From Mesorhizobium ciceri WSM4083 (GTDB lineage: Bacteria; Pseudomonadota; Alphaproteobacteria; Rhizobiales; Rhizobiaceae), in contig NZ_JAFG01000003.1 of the NCBI RefSeq assembly GCF_000519305.1, positions 871,070 to 935,069 on the forward strand: a DNA stretch of 64,000 nt, read 5' to 3'. The position numbers and the translations under genes are program-made. Positions 26,400-36,118 of the stretch are shown here, in pieces; the first letter of the stretch is position 1, and each line of letters opens with the position of its first letter. The notes under the pieces are model-generated. The model saw only the letters and a list, made by a program, of their open reading frames with translations, did no database searches and was not told the origin of the DNA.

Positions 26400-27430
26400 A
26401 CACAGTCGACCCGAACCATGCCGAGGCGCTGTCCGGGACGTTCGACTTCTTCGAACTGTTGCGCCGACTCGAACGGAGGGGCGGGCTGTTCGGCTATTCC
26501 GGCTCGCCAGAGCTCGAGCCTGCAAGGCTCGGACAGCATGTGCGTCTTAGCTTTTCGGCCAGGGACGTGGTTGAATTCCACGACGCGAAGGACAAGGCTC
26601 CGGCCAGGGTCACCGTCGCAAATCTCGGCCTGATGGGACCCGAAGGTCCGCTGCCGCTGCATCTGACACGCTGGGTGCTCGATCGCCTGTCGCAGCGCTG
26701 GTTCACCGGCGCCGATGCCCAGCAAACCAGCGACACGACATTCGTGGACTTCGTCAACATTCTTCAGCACCGCATGATCGCCCTGTATTATCGGGCATGG
26801 GCGGATGCGCATCCGGCCGTACAGGTCGAACGCGCGGTCGGCGGGCGCGTTCGCGCCATGCTCGAAGCCATGGCGGGAATAGGACTTCCGGGCACCCAGA
26901 ACACCGATCTCGATACGGTGAAGCTTCGCCAGGCGGCTTCGCTCGCCAGCCAGGTCGACGGCCCGGAACGGCTGACGCTGTTCCTGGCGGAAGCGTTCAA
27001 GGTGCCGGTTCAGATTAAGGAGTTCATCGCCGCCTGGATAATCATCCCAACCGAGCTCCAGACCCGTCTTGCAAAAGCCTATGCAGGGCTTGGCCGAGGA
27101 GCGACGATCGGCCCGCGCGTTTTCAACCGCCAAAGCCGAATCGAGCTCCGTGTCGGCCCGCTGGGGTACGAGGACTTCAAGGCGTTCCTGCCCGGTGGCC
27201 AGCGGTTCAAACTGTTCAAGCAAGCCGTTCGCGACATGGTCGGGGAATCGCTCGACGTCGATCTGCGCATCGTGCTTGCGCGGGAAGCCGTGCCGCCGCC
27301 CCGTCTCGGAGCGGTACAGCTCGGCCGAACTGCCTGGCTTGCGCGGCCTGTTGAAAGGGGCGATGCTGACGATCTGCGGCTGCGCACAATCGTCGGATGG
27401 CAGCCGGAAATGGCGGGGGTCGCGGCATGA
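26363..27430 (+). CDS. tssG: type VI baseplate protein TssG (ImpH/VasB)
   Basis: This 355-residue protein has the TssG signatures FDFFELLRRLERRGGLFGYSG, LGLMGPEGPLPLHLTRWV and the C-terminal RIELRVGPLGYEDFKAFLPG. It is a wedge partner of TssF. The ATG at 26363 inside the end of tssF has AGGAGG upstream and fits the family start, so the longer open frame from 26192 is not used. The stop overlaps the next start (ATGA at 27427). Confidence 0.94.
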   Translation: MADDARQSLPDLDTVDPNHAEALSGTFDFFELLRRLERRGGLFGYSGSPELEPARLGQHVRLSFSARDVVEFHDAKDKAPARVTVANLGLMGPEGPLPLHLTRWVLDRLSQRWFTGADAQQTSDTTFVDFVNILQHRMIALYYRAWADAHPAVQVERAVGGRVRAMLEAMAGIGLPGTQNTDLDTVKLRQAASLASQVDGPERLTLFLAEAFKVPVQIKEFIAAWIIIPTELQTRLAKAYAGLGRGATIGPRVFNRQSRIELRVGPLGYEDFKAFLPGGQRFKLFKQAVRDMVGESLDVDLRIVLAREAVPPPRLGAVQLGRTAWLARPVERGDADDLRLRTIVGWQPEMAGVAA

Positions 27431-28899
27431 GCCTGCTGCTGACGCTGGAGCAAGGGCCACGCACCCAGGCCGTACGGCACACCCGGCTGGACGAAGGCGA
27501 ACTGGTGATCGGCCGCAGCGCGGACGCAGGCTGGCAGATCGACGATCCTGACATGTTCGTTTCGCGAGCTCATTGCAGGATCTCGGGCGGGCGAGATGGA
27601 TATTTCGTCACCGATACGTCAAGCAGCGGATTGTTCATAAACGATTCTGACAGCCCGCTCGGCGCCGGCAAGTCGACGCGTCTTCAAAGCGGTATGCGGC
27701 TAAGACTGGGCGACTACGTCGTCTATGTCGATCTGCAGACGCCAACCGCCCAAGCACCCACAGCCGGCCAGCCGGCTCCGGAACGCCTGCCGCCGGCATC
27801 CCGGGCGCCGGTGAGCATCGGCCACGACGACTTCTTTTCCGCCACGGTCGAAGAAGAGCCGCGACGGCCACGTCCGGCGGATTTGCCGGACCCGTTCGAA
27901 CGGCCGGTTCCAGGCGCGTTTGAGCGTGCCACCTCCGGCCAGCGCAGTTCGCCTGGTTTCGATGACCCGTTCAGCCTCGATCCGGTTTCAACGCCTGTGT
28001 CGAAAAATGCCGCCTCTTACCGCGAACCGGGCGGCGCGGCGAACCAGGCGGACCCCTTCGGCCTCGACCCCGTGCCGTCTCCCAGCCGGGGAGCCGAACC
28101 CGCTCAGGGAAAGCCGTCCGATTTCAAGGATGATTTTGGTTTCGCATCGGCCGCGGCGCCCGGTTCGGCAAACGGCACCGGCTCGGCCGGACAGCGCGAG
28201 CGCATCGCCCAACGACCACAATCCGCCAATCCCTGGGATTTGCCCGCGCAAGCGGCTGACGTCCCGCCTCCGGCGCGGGCAGGTGCTGCTGCCAAACCCG
28301 CCCGCCTGCCGGCAGCGCCGCAACTGGCGGACATGGCGCTCCGCTCCGCATTCCTGCATGGCATGGGTGTCGAGAAAGCCGATTTCCCCGAGCGCGACAG
28401 CATTGCGGAAATGGAGAAGTTTGGCCGCGAATATCGGTTGATGATGGAAGGCCTGATGCAGCTTCTGCGCAAACGGGCCGAGGAAAAAGGAAACGCTCGC
28501 GTCGCCCAGACCATGGTTGGGGCTTCCGAAGTCAATCCGCTCAAGTTTCTGCCGACGGTCGACGACGCCATCGTCACGCTTCTCGCCGAGCGCAGCCCCG
28601 GATTTCTCGCCGGCGAAGCGGCAATCGCCGACGCGGTTCGCGATCTCGCGCAACATCACGTGCGCGCCTGGCGCGGCGTACAGGGCGCCTTGCGGCGGAT
28701 GATTGACCGTTTTGACCCGACAGCGATCGAGGAAGAGCTGAAATCGAATTCCGCGATCGGCACGCTGCTTTCGGGCGGGCGCAGCGCCAAGCTGTGGGAG
28801 CTTTACCAGAAACGCCACCGTGAAATCGCCGAGAGCGCGGAAAAAAGCTTTCTGGGCGAAATCGGCGCTGATTTTCGGAATGCATATGAGGAGGAGTGA
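27427..28899 (+). CDS. fha: FHA-domain type VI protein, copy 1 (TagH/Fha/ImpI)
   Basis: An N-terminal FHA domain (about 20-100) is followed by a long disordered linker and a C-terminal TagH-type domain (about 340-480, with NPLKFLPTVDDAI). FHA domains bind phosphothreonine. The Arg of IGRS and the Ser/His of SRAHC are present, but the usual NGT loop reads SGL (SSSGLFIND), so phosphopeptide binding may be altered. The linker contains repeated DPF-type units (LPDPFERP, DDPFSLDPV, ADPFGLDPV) resembling the DDPFG start of both TssL proteins. A second, more canonical FHA gene lies at 43464. Confidence 0.9.
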   Translation: MSLLLTLEQGPRTQAVRHTRLDEGELVIGRSADAGWQIDDPDMFVSRAHCRISGGRDGYFVTDTSSSGLFINDSDSPLGAGKSTRLQSGMRLRLGDYVVYVDLQTPTAQAPTAGQPAPERLPPASRAPVSIGHDDFFSATVEEEPRRPRPADLPDPFERPVPGAFERATSGQRSSPGFDDPFSLDPVSTPVSKNAASYREPGGAANQADPFGLDPVPSPSRGAEPAQGKPSDFKDDFGFASAAAPGSANGTGSAGQRERIAQRPQSANPWDLPAQAADVPPPARAGAAAKPARLPAAPQLADMALRSAFLHGMGVEKADFPERDSIAEMEKFGREYRLMMEGLMQLLRKRAEEKGNARVAQTMVGASEVNPLKFLPTVDDAIVTLLAERSPGFLAGEAAIADAVRDLAQHHVRAWRGVQGALRRMIDRFDPTAIEEELKSNSAIGTLLSGGRSAKLWELYQKRHREIAESAEKSFLGEIGADFRNAYEEE

Positions 28900-28902
28900 G
28901 AC

Positions 28903-29355
28903 ATGATCGATCGACGCGAATTCATTGTCGCCCTGGGCGCAACCGGGCTGCTTACGGCTTGCCAGAGCGGGCCGCCGAAACCATCGGTGATCACCGTCAA
29001 ACTGACCGGCGGGGCCGGTATGAACCCGGGACCGGGCGGCGGCGACCGGCCGGTGACGGTCCTCGTCATGCGGCTGCGCAGCACCGGCAAATTCAATTCC
29101 GCCGACTACTTTGCCTTGCAGGGGGATGCCGGTTCGGCACTCGCAGGCGACCTCATCGGATCCGACCAGATCGCCGTCGGGCCGGGAAAGACCACGTCCA
29201 AGACCATCACGGTCGAGCCGGACGCGACGGCGCTGGGCTTTGTTGCACTGATCCGCGAGCCCGGCGGCCGAAACTGGCGGACAACCAAATCAGTGTCGGC
29301 GGGGTCACAATTTACGGTCAACGTCTCGCTTGGCAGCGGCGGCATTTCCGCTTAG
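28903..29355 (+). CDS. tssJ: type VI outer-membrane lipoprotein TssJ
   Basis: The 150-residue protein has a lipoprotein signal ending in LTAC, giving lipidated Cys20. The mature part matches TssJ, with small transthyretin-like strands (VMRLRSTGKFNSADYFAL near the middle). TssJ anchors the TssL-TssM complex to the outer membrane. The signal starts MIDRREFIVALG, which resembles a twin-arginine motif; this is unusual for TssJ. It follows fha after three bases. There is only one TssJ for two TssM proteins in the window. Confidence 0.88.
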   Translation: MIDRREFIVALGATGLLTACQSGPPKPSVITVKLTGGAGMNPGPGGGDRPVTVLVMRLRSTGKFNSADYFALQGDAGSALAGDLIGSDQIAVGPGKTTSKTITVEPDATALGFVALIREPGGRNWRTTKSVSAGSQFTVNVSLGSGGISA

Positions 29356-29394
29356 CGGCCAGGGCAAGGGGAGCTCGATGCAGAGAGTAGCGGC

Positions 29395-30729
29395 ATGAGC
29401 GATGCAAACAGAGTGTTGTGGTCCGAAGGTCTGTTTCTCCGGACCCAGCATTTCCAGCAGCAGGATCGCTTTTTCGAGGCGACGGTGCGCGGCGCGTTGC
29501 AGGCCGGGCAGTTGCATACGTTCGGCTTTCAGCAACTGACGCTGGATCAGGCATTGCTGGAGGCCGGCCAGATCTCGATCCTGTCCGCACGGGGCATCTT
29601 TCCGGACGGGACACCTTTCTCCATTCCAGACATGATGGACGCGCCGCGACCACTGCTGGTCACCCCAGACACGGGCGCCGGGCCGGTGCTGGTGGCCTTG
29701 CCTCTGGAGCCTTTGGGAGGTGTCGGCTTCGATCCGGCACACGCAGCTGCCTCGGGAGCACGCTATCACGGGCGGATCGTTTCGGTGCGTGACGCCGTCC
29801 AGGGCGGTTCAGACCCTGAAGAAATCGAGATTGCACGTCCGCAGGCGCTGCTGCTTGCACCCGGCAAGTCGATCGGTGGCTACACGGCCTTGCCGATAGC
29901 CGACCTTAAGGGGGTTCGGGCCGATGGTGGCGTCTCTGTGGACGAGACCTTCCTGCCGCCGACACTGATTACCGGCGCGGTGGCCTGGTATCGGCAATTG
30001 CTTCTGGAAGTTGTCACAGGCCTCGACCAGATCGCCGAGGCGCATGGCAAGATGGTCATGGGCGGGCCTGGGCGCAGCGTCGAAGATCTGCTGATGCTCA
30101 ATCTCGCCAATGCGGCGCGTCCGCGGCTCGCCCACATGCTGGCGCAGGATGTCTTCCATCCGGCCGAGCTTTACCTGGAACTTGCCGGGCTCGCCGGGTC
30201 GATGGCGACCTACGGATCGAGCGCGCGGCGGCTGGGCGAATTACCCGCATACGATCACATGGCGCCAGGCCCCGCCTATTCGGCGCTGGCGGATGCGCTG
30301 CGCTCGCTCATCCTCAGCCTGCGTTACATCGAGCCTAAATCGCGTGCGCTGCCTGTCATGCGGCATTCGACCAATGTCTGGAAAATCCGCATCGACAACC
30401 CGAAGCTGCTGGTGGCCAGCCGGATCGTTATCCGGGTCGGTTCGGAGCTGTCGGAGGACGCGCTGCGCAAGATCTTCGTCAATCAGGCGACTGTCGGCTC
30501 GGCCGATCAGTTCGAGGGCCTGTGGAAATCGCGTTTGCCCGGCATTCCGCTGAAACCGCTCCATTCCCAGCCGCGCGAGATCCCTTACGATGGCGATCGG
30601 CTGTGCCTCGAACTGGACCAGAAAAGCGAGCATTGGGCCTCGCTGCTCGATGCTCCCGGCTTTGTCATCGGCGTTTCGGGCGTGTTGCCCAGCGAGCCGC
30701 AGGTGGACTGCTATTCGGTGAACAGGTGA
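29395..30729 (+). CDS. tssK: type VI baseplate protein TssK (ImpJ)
   Basis: This 444-residue protein has the TssK start signature VLWSEGLFLRTQHFQQQDRF and the typical FPDGTPFSIPD and C-terminal IPYDGDRLCLELDQKSEHW segments. TssK forms trimers that connect the baseplate wedges to the TssL/TssM membrane complex. It lies four bases before tssL copy 1. With two TssL proteins in the window, which of them TssK contacts is an open question. Confidence 0.95.
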   Translation: MSDANRVLWSEGLFLRTQHFQQQDRFFEATVRGALQAGQLHTFGFQQLTLDQALLEAGQISILSARGIFPDGTPFSIPDMMDAPRPLLVTPDTGAGPVLVALPLEPLGGVGFDPAHAAASGARYHGRIVSVRDAVQGGSDPEEIEIARPQALLLAPGKSIGGYTALPIADLKGVRADGGVSVDETFLPPTLITGAVAWYRQLLLEVVTGLDQIAEAHGKMVMGGPGRSVEDLLMLNLANAARPRLAHMLAQDVFHPAELYLELAGLAGSMATYGSSARRLGELPAYDHMAPGPAYSALADALRSLILSLRYIEPKSRALPVMRHSTNVWKIRIDNPKLLVASRIVIRVGSELSEDALRKIFVNQATVGSADQFEGLWKSRLPGIPLKPLHSQPREIPYDGDRLCLELDQKSEHWASLLDAPGFVIGVSGVLPSEPQVDCYSVNR

Positions 30730-30733
30730 GATC

Positions 30734-32056
30734 ATGAGCCGCGATGATCCGTTCGGACTGTCGGATGATCGCGAACGCACCCGCATACGACTGACCGGCG
30801 CGCCGATGCCGCGACCGATGGCGCCGCTGTTGCCGGGGGCGGTGGTAAAGCGGTCTCGCACCCACCCGAACGCGCTTGTCAACGCATTCGCACCCTTGCT
30901 CGAGTTCGCTCCCGAGTTGGAGAGTGCGCTGCCGCCGGAGAATCCGGAAGCGCTGCGCACCCGGCTGCTCGAAGAACTGGTTCGGGCACGCGACATGGCA
31001 ATGTCGACGGGATCCTCAATGGAGAGGGCCGACCAGGCAGCTTGGATCGTGGCTGCGTTGCTCGACGATCTGGCTTTGAATACGCCATGGGGCGGGGCCA
31101 GCGCCTGGCCGCGGCAGCCGATCGTGGTCATGCTGCGCGGCGACGTCGATGCCGGCACGCAATTCTTCACGCGTCTCGACGAACTGGAACGCCATCCCAA
31201 CCGTGATCGCGAATTGCTGGAACTGCAATATGACTGCATGGCGCTCGGCTTTCGCGGCAAATATCGCGTGCCTGGGCGGTCAGGCGACCGTTCGCTCAAT
31301 GCCGTTCGCGTGGCGGCGGCACGCTTCCTGCGCGATGCCGACGCTGAAGGCGCGCCACTGTCGCCAAACTGGAAGGGCGTGATCGCATCCGACGAGCCGC
31401 AGCGCTTCATCGTTCCGATCTGGGTCATGGCGCTCGGTGCGGCGGTTGTTGCCACAGCGATCCATATCGGGCTCTCGATGGGACTGAGCAGCCAGGCGGT
31501 CGAGCTTTCCGCACTTGTGCGCACCTTGCCGCCGCCTGCACGCGGCGACATCAGCCGTACGTCGCCCAAGGTCGAGGCCCCGCCGCCGGAGAAAGTGGAT
31601 TTTGCGCTGTTGCCGGAATTTCAGGCCGGTGCACCGGCCGACCTCAGATCCGCCTTCAGCGGCACCGAGAGCGTCTCGCTGGCCAAGCTGATCATCCAGG
31701 CCTCCAACCCCGAACTGTTCCAGTCGTCGCGGCCACAACTGACCGAAGGCTTCGAGCCTCTGATCGGTTCGATCGCCAAGGTGATCCTTGCCAATCAAGA
31801 GCTGATCGGAAACATCACGGTGATCGGTCATACGGACAGCGTTCCTCTGCAGAAGACCAATCCACTGTCGACCAACCAGCGGCTGTCCGAGGGTCGCGCC
31901 CAGACGATCGCCGACATGCTGGTCCAGAACGGAGTGCCACGGGACCGCGTCCATTCCGAGGGCCGCGCCGCCACCGATCCAGTGGCCAGCGACAGCACGC
32001 GCCAGGGGCGAGCCTTGAACCGCCGCGTCGAGGTGCTTGTCGAAAAGAGGCTGTGA
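30734..32056 (+). CDS. tssL: type VI inner-membrane protein TssL with OmpA domain, copy 1
   Basis: The 440-residue protein begins MSRDDPFGLSDDRERT and has a DotU-like cytoplasmic domain (about 45-215). A single membrane segment (IVPIWVMALGAAVVATAIHIG) and a periplasmic OmpA-like peptidoglycan-binding domain (about 320-440, ending RALNRRVEVLVEKRL) follow. TssL binds TssM in the inner membrane and TssK in the cytoplasm. The N-terminal Thr in the DDPFG context is Thr16 here, with RERTRIR rather than the GKT context of copy 2. It lies one base before tssM copy 1. Confidence 0.94.
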   Translation: MSRDDPFGLSDDRERTRIRLTGAPMPRPMAPLLPGAVVKRSRTHPNALVNAFAPLLEFAPELESALPPENPEALRTRLLEELVRARDMAMSTGSSMERADQAAWIVAALLDDLALNTPWGGASAWPRQPIVVMLRGDVDAGTQFFTRLDELERHPNRDRELLELQYDCMALGFRGKYRVPGRSGDRSLNAVRVAAARFLRDADAEGAPLSPNWKGVIASDEPQRFIVPIWVMALGAAVVATAIHIGLSMGLSSQAVELSALVRTLPPPARGDISRTSPKVEAPPPEKVDFALLPEFQAGAPADLRSAFSGTESVSLAKLIIQASNPELFQSSRPQLTEGFEPLIGSIAKVILANQELIGNITVIGHTDSVPLQKTNPLSTNQRLSEGRAQTIADMLVQNGVPRDRVHSEGRAATDPVASDSTRQGRALNRRVEVLVEKRL

Positions 32057-32057
32057 G

Positions 32058-35000
32058 ATGTTCATCCTGCGCTTCCTCTGGGCAGTTCTGACATCGCGCT
32101 GGCTGTGGACGCTGATCGGCATCACGCTGCTTTCCCTGGTCATCTGGGTGTTCGGTCCGATCGTCAGGGTCGGTCCCTACGAACCGTTCGCCTCTGAAAA
32201 TGTGCGCATCGTCATCATCGCGCTGCTGGTCATCTTCTGGCTGATCTGGCTGATCGTCGCCCAGCGCCAGGCGATCCGCGCCAACCGCATGTTCGTCGCC
32301 GAGATTGCCGCGCCCGCGGTGGAAAAGCCGCTGAGCCCCGGCGAAGAGAACGTCGCTGCCGTGGGTGCCAAGTTCGCCGAGGTGATGGCCGAACTGAAGC
32401 GCCGCAAGCTGGGCGGCCGCAAGTTTCTGCGCGACATGCCATGGTATGTAATCGTCGGGCCGCCGGCGACCGGCAAGACCACGGCTCTGCGGCAGTCCGG
32501 ACTGAATTTTCCGATCGATCTCACCGACGACCTGCAAGGGGTCGGCGGCACGCGCAACTGCGACTGGTTCTTTTCCGAGAACGCGGTTCTGATCGACACT
32601 GCCGGCCGCTATGTCCAGCAGGAGAGCCAGCCCGACGTCGACGCGGCGGAATGGCTTGGCTTCCTCGATCTTTTGAAAAAGCATCGCGGCCGCCGCGCCC
32701 TCAACGGCGTGATCGTCGCGCTGTCGATCGATGTGCTTTCGGAGGGCGACGAAGCCATCAAGGCGCACGGCCGCAAGATCCGCCGCCGGTTGGCCGAGCT
32801 CAACGACCGGCTCGAAATCCGCCTTCCGGTCTATCTGATGCTGACCAAGGCCGATCTGATCAAGGGTTTCGAACCTTTCTTCGGCGGCTTGTCCACCGCC
32901 TCGCGCGAGCAGGTGTGGGGAACGACCTTCGCGCTGGATGCGCGCGTGGATGCCAAGACCATCGAACGCGAAATTTCGACGCTGGCGACGGAACTGGAGC
33001 GGCGGCTGGTGCCGCGCCTGGAGGATGAGGAAAAACTCGCCGCCCGTGCAGAGATCTTCCGGTTTCCTGCCCAACTCGCAAGCCTATCCGAACCGATCCA
33101 GGTGCTGGTCGAGGCGATGTTCGGCGAAAGCCGGTATGAAGAGGCTGCATGGCTGCGCGGCCTCTACCTGACGTCGGCAACTCAGGAAGGGGCGCCTATC
33201 GACCGACTGACCGCGGCGCTGTCGTCGTCTTTCGGTCTTCCGCCACGGCGGGTCCTGCCCGCACCAAGGGTCGAGAAACGCAGCTTCTTCCTGAAGAACC
33301 TGCTCACCGAAGTCATCTTCAAGGAAGCAGGCCTGGGTACGTTCGACCCGCTGGCGCAACGCCGCCGCGCCTGGATCTGGCGGGGCGCGGCGGCTGCCTG
33401 TGCCACAGCGGGCTTGCTGGCCAGTGCGGTGTTTGCCTGGTCCTACTACGACAACCGCAGTGCGATCTCGGCCCAGGCAAGCCAGTTCGAAGCGCTGCAG
33501 ACGCCGTTGACCTCAGCTGCCGCAAACCCGGCATCGGTGCAGCAGCCTGCCATCGACGGCGCGCTCGAGGCAATGGACGCGGTCTCAAATGCCCGGACAG
33601 CACCGCCGGCCGCTGTCCAGGATCTGCTAGGGCCATCGGCCTCGGCGGAACTGGTGCGGGCTCAGACCGACACCTACGATCACGCCTTGCGCAACGTGCT
33701 TGAGCCGCACATGGTGGCCCTTCTCGAGGCCACCATGTGGCGGCAGATCCGCGATCCGGATTTCATGCTCGGCGCTCTCAAGACCTATCGTATGATGACG
33801 GGTCTGTCGCAGATGGATCCCGACTACACCCAGAACTGGTGGGTCAACAGCCTTCCCGAATTCGCGGCCGCAGCACCATTTCCAACCGCCGATGCCGAAG
33901 AGCATCAGCTTGCGGCCATCCGCCGGATGACGGTCGACGAAAGCTATATCGAGCCCGACCAGGCGCTGGTTGCCGAAGCGCTGAAAACGGTATGCACGAT
34001 TTCATTGCCGGCGCGTGCCTACAAGCAATTGCTGGCCGATCCGGTAGTGGCCGGGCTCAAAGAATGGATTCCGGCGAATTTCGCCGGTCCCAACGGCGCC
34101 AAGGTTTTTGCGCGTCGCTCCGACAAGACGCTTCGCGTCGGCATTTCGGGAGCATTCACCTATGCAGGCTTCCATGACGCCGTTCTCGACCGGATCGAGG
34201 ATGTGGCAGCACAAGCGGCGCTGGATCGGGCGGTCTTCGCCGGGGGCTGCTCCGAGAACTCCGAAACGTCCGTGTCGGCGCTGTCCGAGGACATCCTGAA
34301 GCTCTACTACGACGACTATATCGCACAGTGGGACAGCTTCCTGCGCGATATGAGGCTGGCGCCGTTGAGCGACCTCAATGTCGCCAGTGAGAATCTGAAG
34401 GATCTTTCCAGCGCCGATTCAGCGCTGAAACGCCTGCTCACGGCGGTCGTTCAGGAGACCGAGCTTACCCGCTCCGATGAAGTGCCGGCCGACGACAAGG
34501 CGGCGGCCAAGGGCGGCTCGAAACTGCTCGGCAAACTCGGCAAGCTCGGCAAGATAGTCAAAACGGGGGCAAAGCTGCTTCCACGCGCGGGCTCAGCGGA
34601 CGAGGTGGATCTTACCGGCAACCTGGTGGCCGAACACTTCAAGCCGCTCAAAGGTGCTATTGCCGAGGTCGACGGCCAGCCGCCAGCACTCGACGCCGCG
34701 GTGGTGGCTCTGACGGCGCTGTCCAACGTTTTGCAGACGGTCACGGCCAATCCCGATCCCCAGGATGCCATCAAGAAGCAAGGCGGCCTCGCCGAACTGA
34801 CGGGGGCGGTCGCAAGGCAAGCGCAAATCCTGCCCGACCCGGTCGACGACTGGCTCGGCGGTGTCGCCGGCGACACCAGCGGGTTGACGCAAAAGGCGGT
34901 CACCTCGGAGCTCAACGCCATCTGGCGCGCCGACATCCTGCCCTTCTGCCAGGCGGCGCTCAACGACCGCTATCCGTTCAGTCCCGAAAGCGCGGTGGAC

Positions 35001-35594
35001 GTCAATGTCCGCGACTTCGCCCGCCTGTTCGGGCCGGCGGGCCTGATCGACGCGTTCACCAATGACCATTTGATCAGCTATGTCGACACCGCCAGCCAGC
35101 CGTGGAAATGGCGTGCCGATTTCGGCCTCGACCCTTCGGCGCTGGCGGCTTTCGAGCAGGCCAGGCGGATACGCGACGATCTCTTTCCCGGCGGTACAGG
35201 ACCGGTGATGAGCTTCACGCTCGAACCGAAAGACCTGTCTCCAAACGTTACGCGTGTGACGCTCAATCTCGATGGCCAGACCCTCGTCTACTTCAACAAC
35301 GCGACGCGGCCGCAACCGATGACCTGGCCCGGCAAGGACGGCACCGGGGTCATCTCGCTCGCCTTCCAGCCCATCGATGGTTCGCCCGAAATCATGCTCA
35401 ACGAGACCGGCAGCTGGGCGTGGCTGAGGATGTTGCGCAGCGGCCGATTCACCGGCACTTCGCTGCCGGATGTCTACAGCCTGCGCCTGGGGACGAAAGG
35501 CATGTACGCCGATTTCGAGCTCAAGGCCGCCAGCGTCGAAAATCCCTACAACCTGCAAATGTTCAAGAAATTCTCATGTCCGCCGCAGATATGA
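32058..35594 (+). CDS. tssM: type VI inner-membrane protein TssM (IcmF/ImpL), copy 1
   Basis: This 1178-residue protein has two N-terminal membrane segments (about 12-33 and 50-68), then a cytoplasmic GTPase-like domain with Walker A GPPATGKT at 134-141 and LIDTAGRYV. A third membrane helix lies near 440, followed by a large periplasmic domain ending in the IcmF C-terminal region. It forms the trans-envelope channel with TssJ and TssL. The ATG at 32058 (MFILRF) is preferred over the upstream 32037, which lies inside tssL. A homologue of equal layout is at 46347. Confidence 0.95.
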   Translation: MFILRFLWAVLTSRWLWTLIGITLLSLVIWVFGPIVRVGPYEPFASENVRIVIIALLVIFWLIWLIVAQRQAIRANRMFVAEIAAPAVEKPLSPGEENVAAVGAKFAEVMAELKRRKLGGRKFLRDMPWYVIVGPPATGKTTALRQSGLNFPIDLTDDLQGVGGTRNCDWFFSENAVLIDTAGRYVQQESQPDVDAAEWLGFLDLLKKHRGRRALNGVIVALSIDVLSEGDEAIKAHGRKIRRRLAELNDRLEIRLPVYLMLTKADLIKGFEPFFGGLSTASREQVWGTTFALDARVDAKTIEREISTLATELERRLVPRLEDEEKLAARAEIFRFPAQLASLSEPIQVLVEAMFGESRYEEAAWLRGLYLTSATQEGAPIDRLTAALSSSFGLPPRRVLPAPRVEKRSFFLKNLLTEVIFKEAGLGTFDPLAQRRRAWIWRGAAAACATAGLLASAVFAWSYYDNRSAISAQASQFEALQTPLTSAAANPASVQQPAIDGALEAMDAVSNARTAPPAAVQDLLGPSASAELVRAQTDTYDHALRNVLEPHMVALLEATMWRQIRDPDFMLGALKTYRMMTGLSQMDPDYTQNWWVNSLPEFAAAAPFPTADAEEHQLAAIRRMTVDESYIEPDQALVAEALKTVCTISLPARAYKQLLADPVVAGLKEWIPANFAGPNGAKVFARRSDKTLRVGISGAFTYAGFHDAVLDRIEDVAAQAALDRAVFAGGCSENSETSVSALSEDILKLYYDDYIAQWDSFLRDMRLAPLSDLNVASENLKDLSSADSALKRLLTAVVQETELTRSDEVPADDKAAAKGGSKLLGKLGKLGKIVKTGAKLLPRAGSADEVDLTGNLVAEHFKPLKGAIAEVDGQPPALDAAVVALTALSNVLQTVTANPDPQDAIKKQGGLAELTGAVARQAQILPDPVDDWLGGVAGDTSGLTQKAVTSELNAIWRADILPFCQAALNDRYPFSPESAVDVNVRDFARLFGPAGLIDAFTNDHLISYVDTASQPWKWRADFGLDPSALAAFEQARRIRDDLFPGGTGPVMSFTLEPKDLSPNVTRVTLNLDGQTLVYFNNATRPQPMTWPGKDGTGVISLAFQPIDGSPEIMLNETGSWAWLRMLRSGRFTGTSLPDVYSLRLGTKGMYADFELKAASVENPYNLQMFKKFSCPPQI

Positions 35595-36118
35595 AGCTGC
35601 CTGGCTTTTACGGCAAAATGCCCGCCACCGGAGATTTCGTGACACGGCGGCTGCCGGGCGACTTTGTTCGCGGCTGGGACCGTTGGCTGGCGCAGCATCT
35701 CGTCCCGCTGTTCGGCTCGGAATTTTGGCCGAGCACAACCGCGCTGCGCTTCCTGGCTGGCCCGGCTTGCTTGGGGGCATCGGCGGGCATCATTGTGCAG
35801 AGCGCCGACAGGGTCGGCAGGCAATTCCCTTTGAGCGTCGTCGCGCAGCTTGCTGAAGCCCCGGTTCGGCTGGCTAACGCCGAGGCGTGGTTTGCCGAGA
35901 TCGAAGAAGCGGCCATCGCCGCCCAGCACGGCGAGCTGACGCCGGACGAACTGGATACAGTATTGAGCGGACTGCCGGTGCCTCCTGTCGAGGCCGACGA
36001 CAAGGTCATCAGCGGTATGGTGATGTGGACCGCCCGTTCGGACATTTTCGACATCGATCCGCAATCGCCGCAAGCGACGCTGGAGCAGATTCTCGCCGCC
36101 AGCTGGGAGACCAACTGA
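35576..36118 (+). CDS. tagF: type VI regulator TagF (ImpM)
   Basis: The 180-residue protein starts inside the end of tssM and matches TagF/ImpM: GFYGKMPATGDFVTRRLPGDFVRGWDRWL, then AGIIVQSADRVGRQFPL. TagF is known in Pseudomonas and Agrobacterium as a post-translational repressor of type VI assembly that acts with Fha. In Agrobacterium it is fused to PppA, whereas here the two are separate genes 14 kb apart. Its stop overlaps the next start (TGATG at 36118). Confidence 0.92.
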   Translation: MSAADMKLPGFYGKMPATGDFVTRRLPGDFVRGWDRWLAQHLVPLFGSEFWPSTTALRFLAGPACLGASAGIIVQSADRVGRQFPLSVVAQLAEAPVRLANAEAWFAEIEEAAIAAQHGELTPDELDTVLSGLPVPPVEADDKVISGMVMWTARSDIFDIDPQSPQATLEQILAASWETN

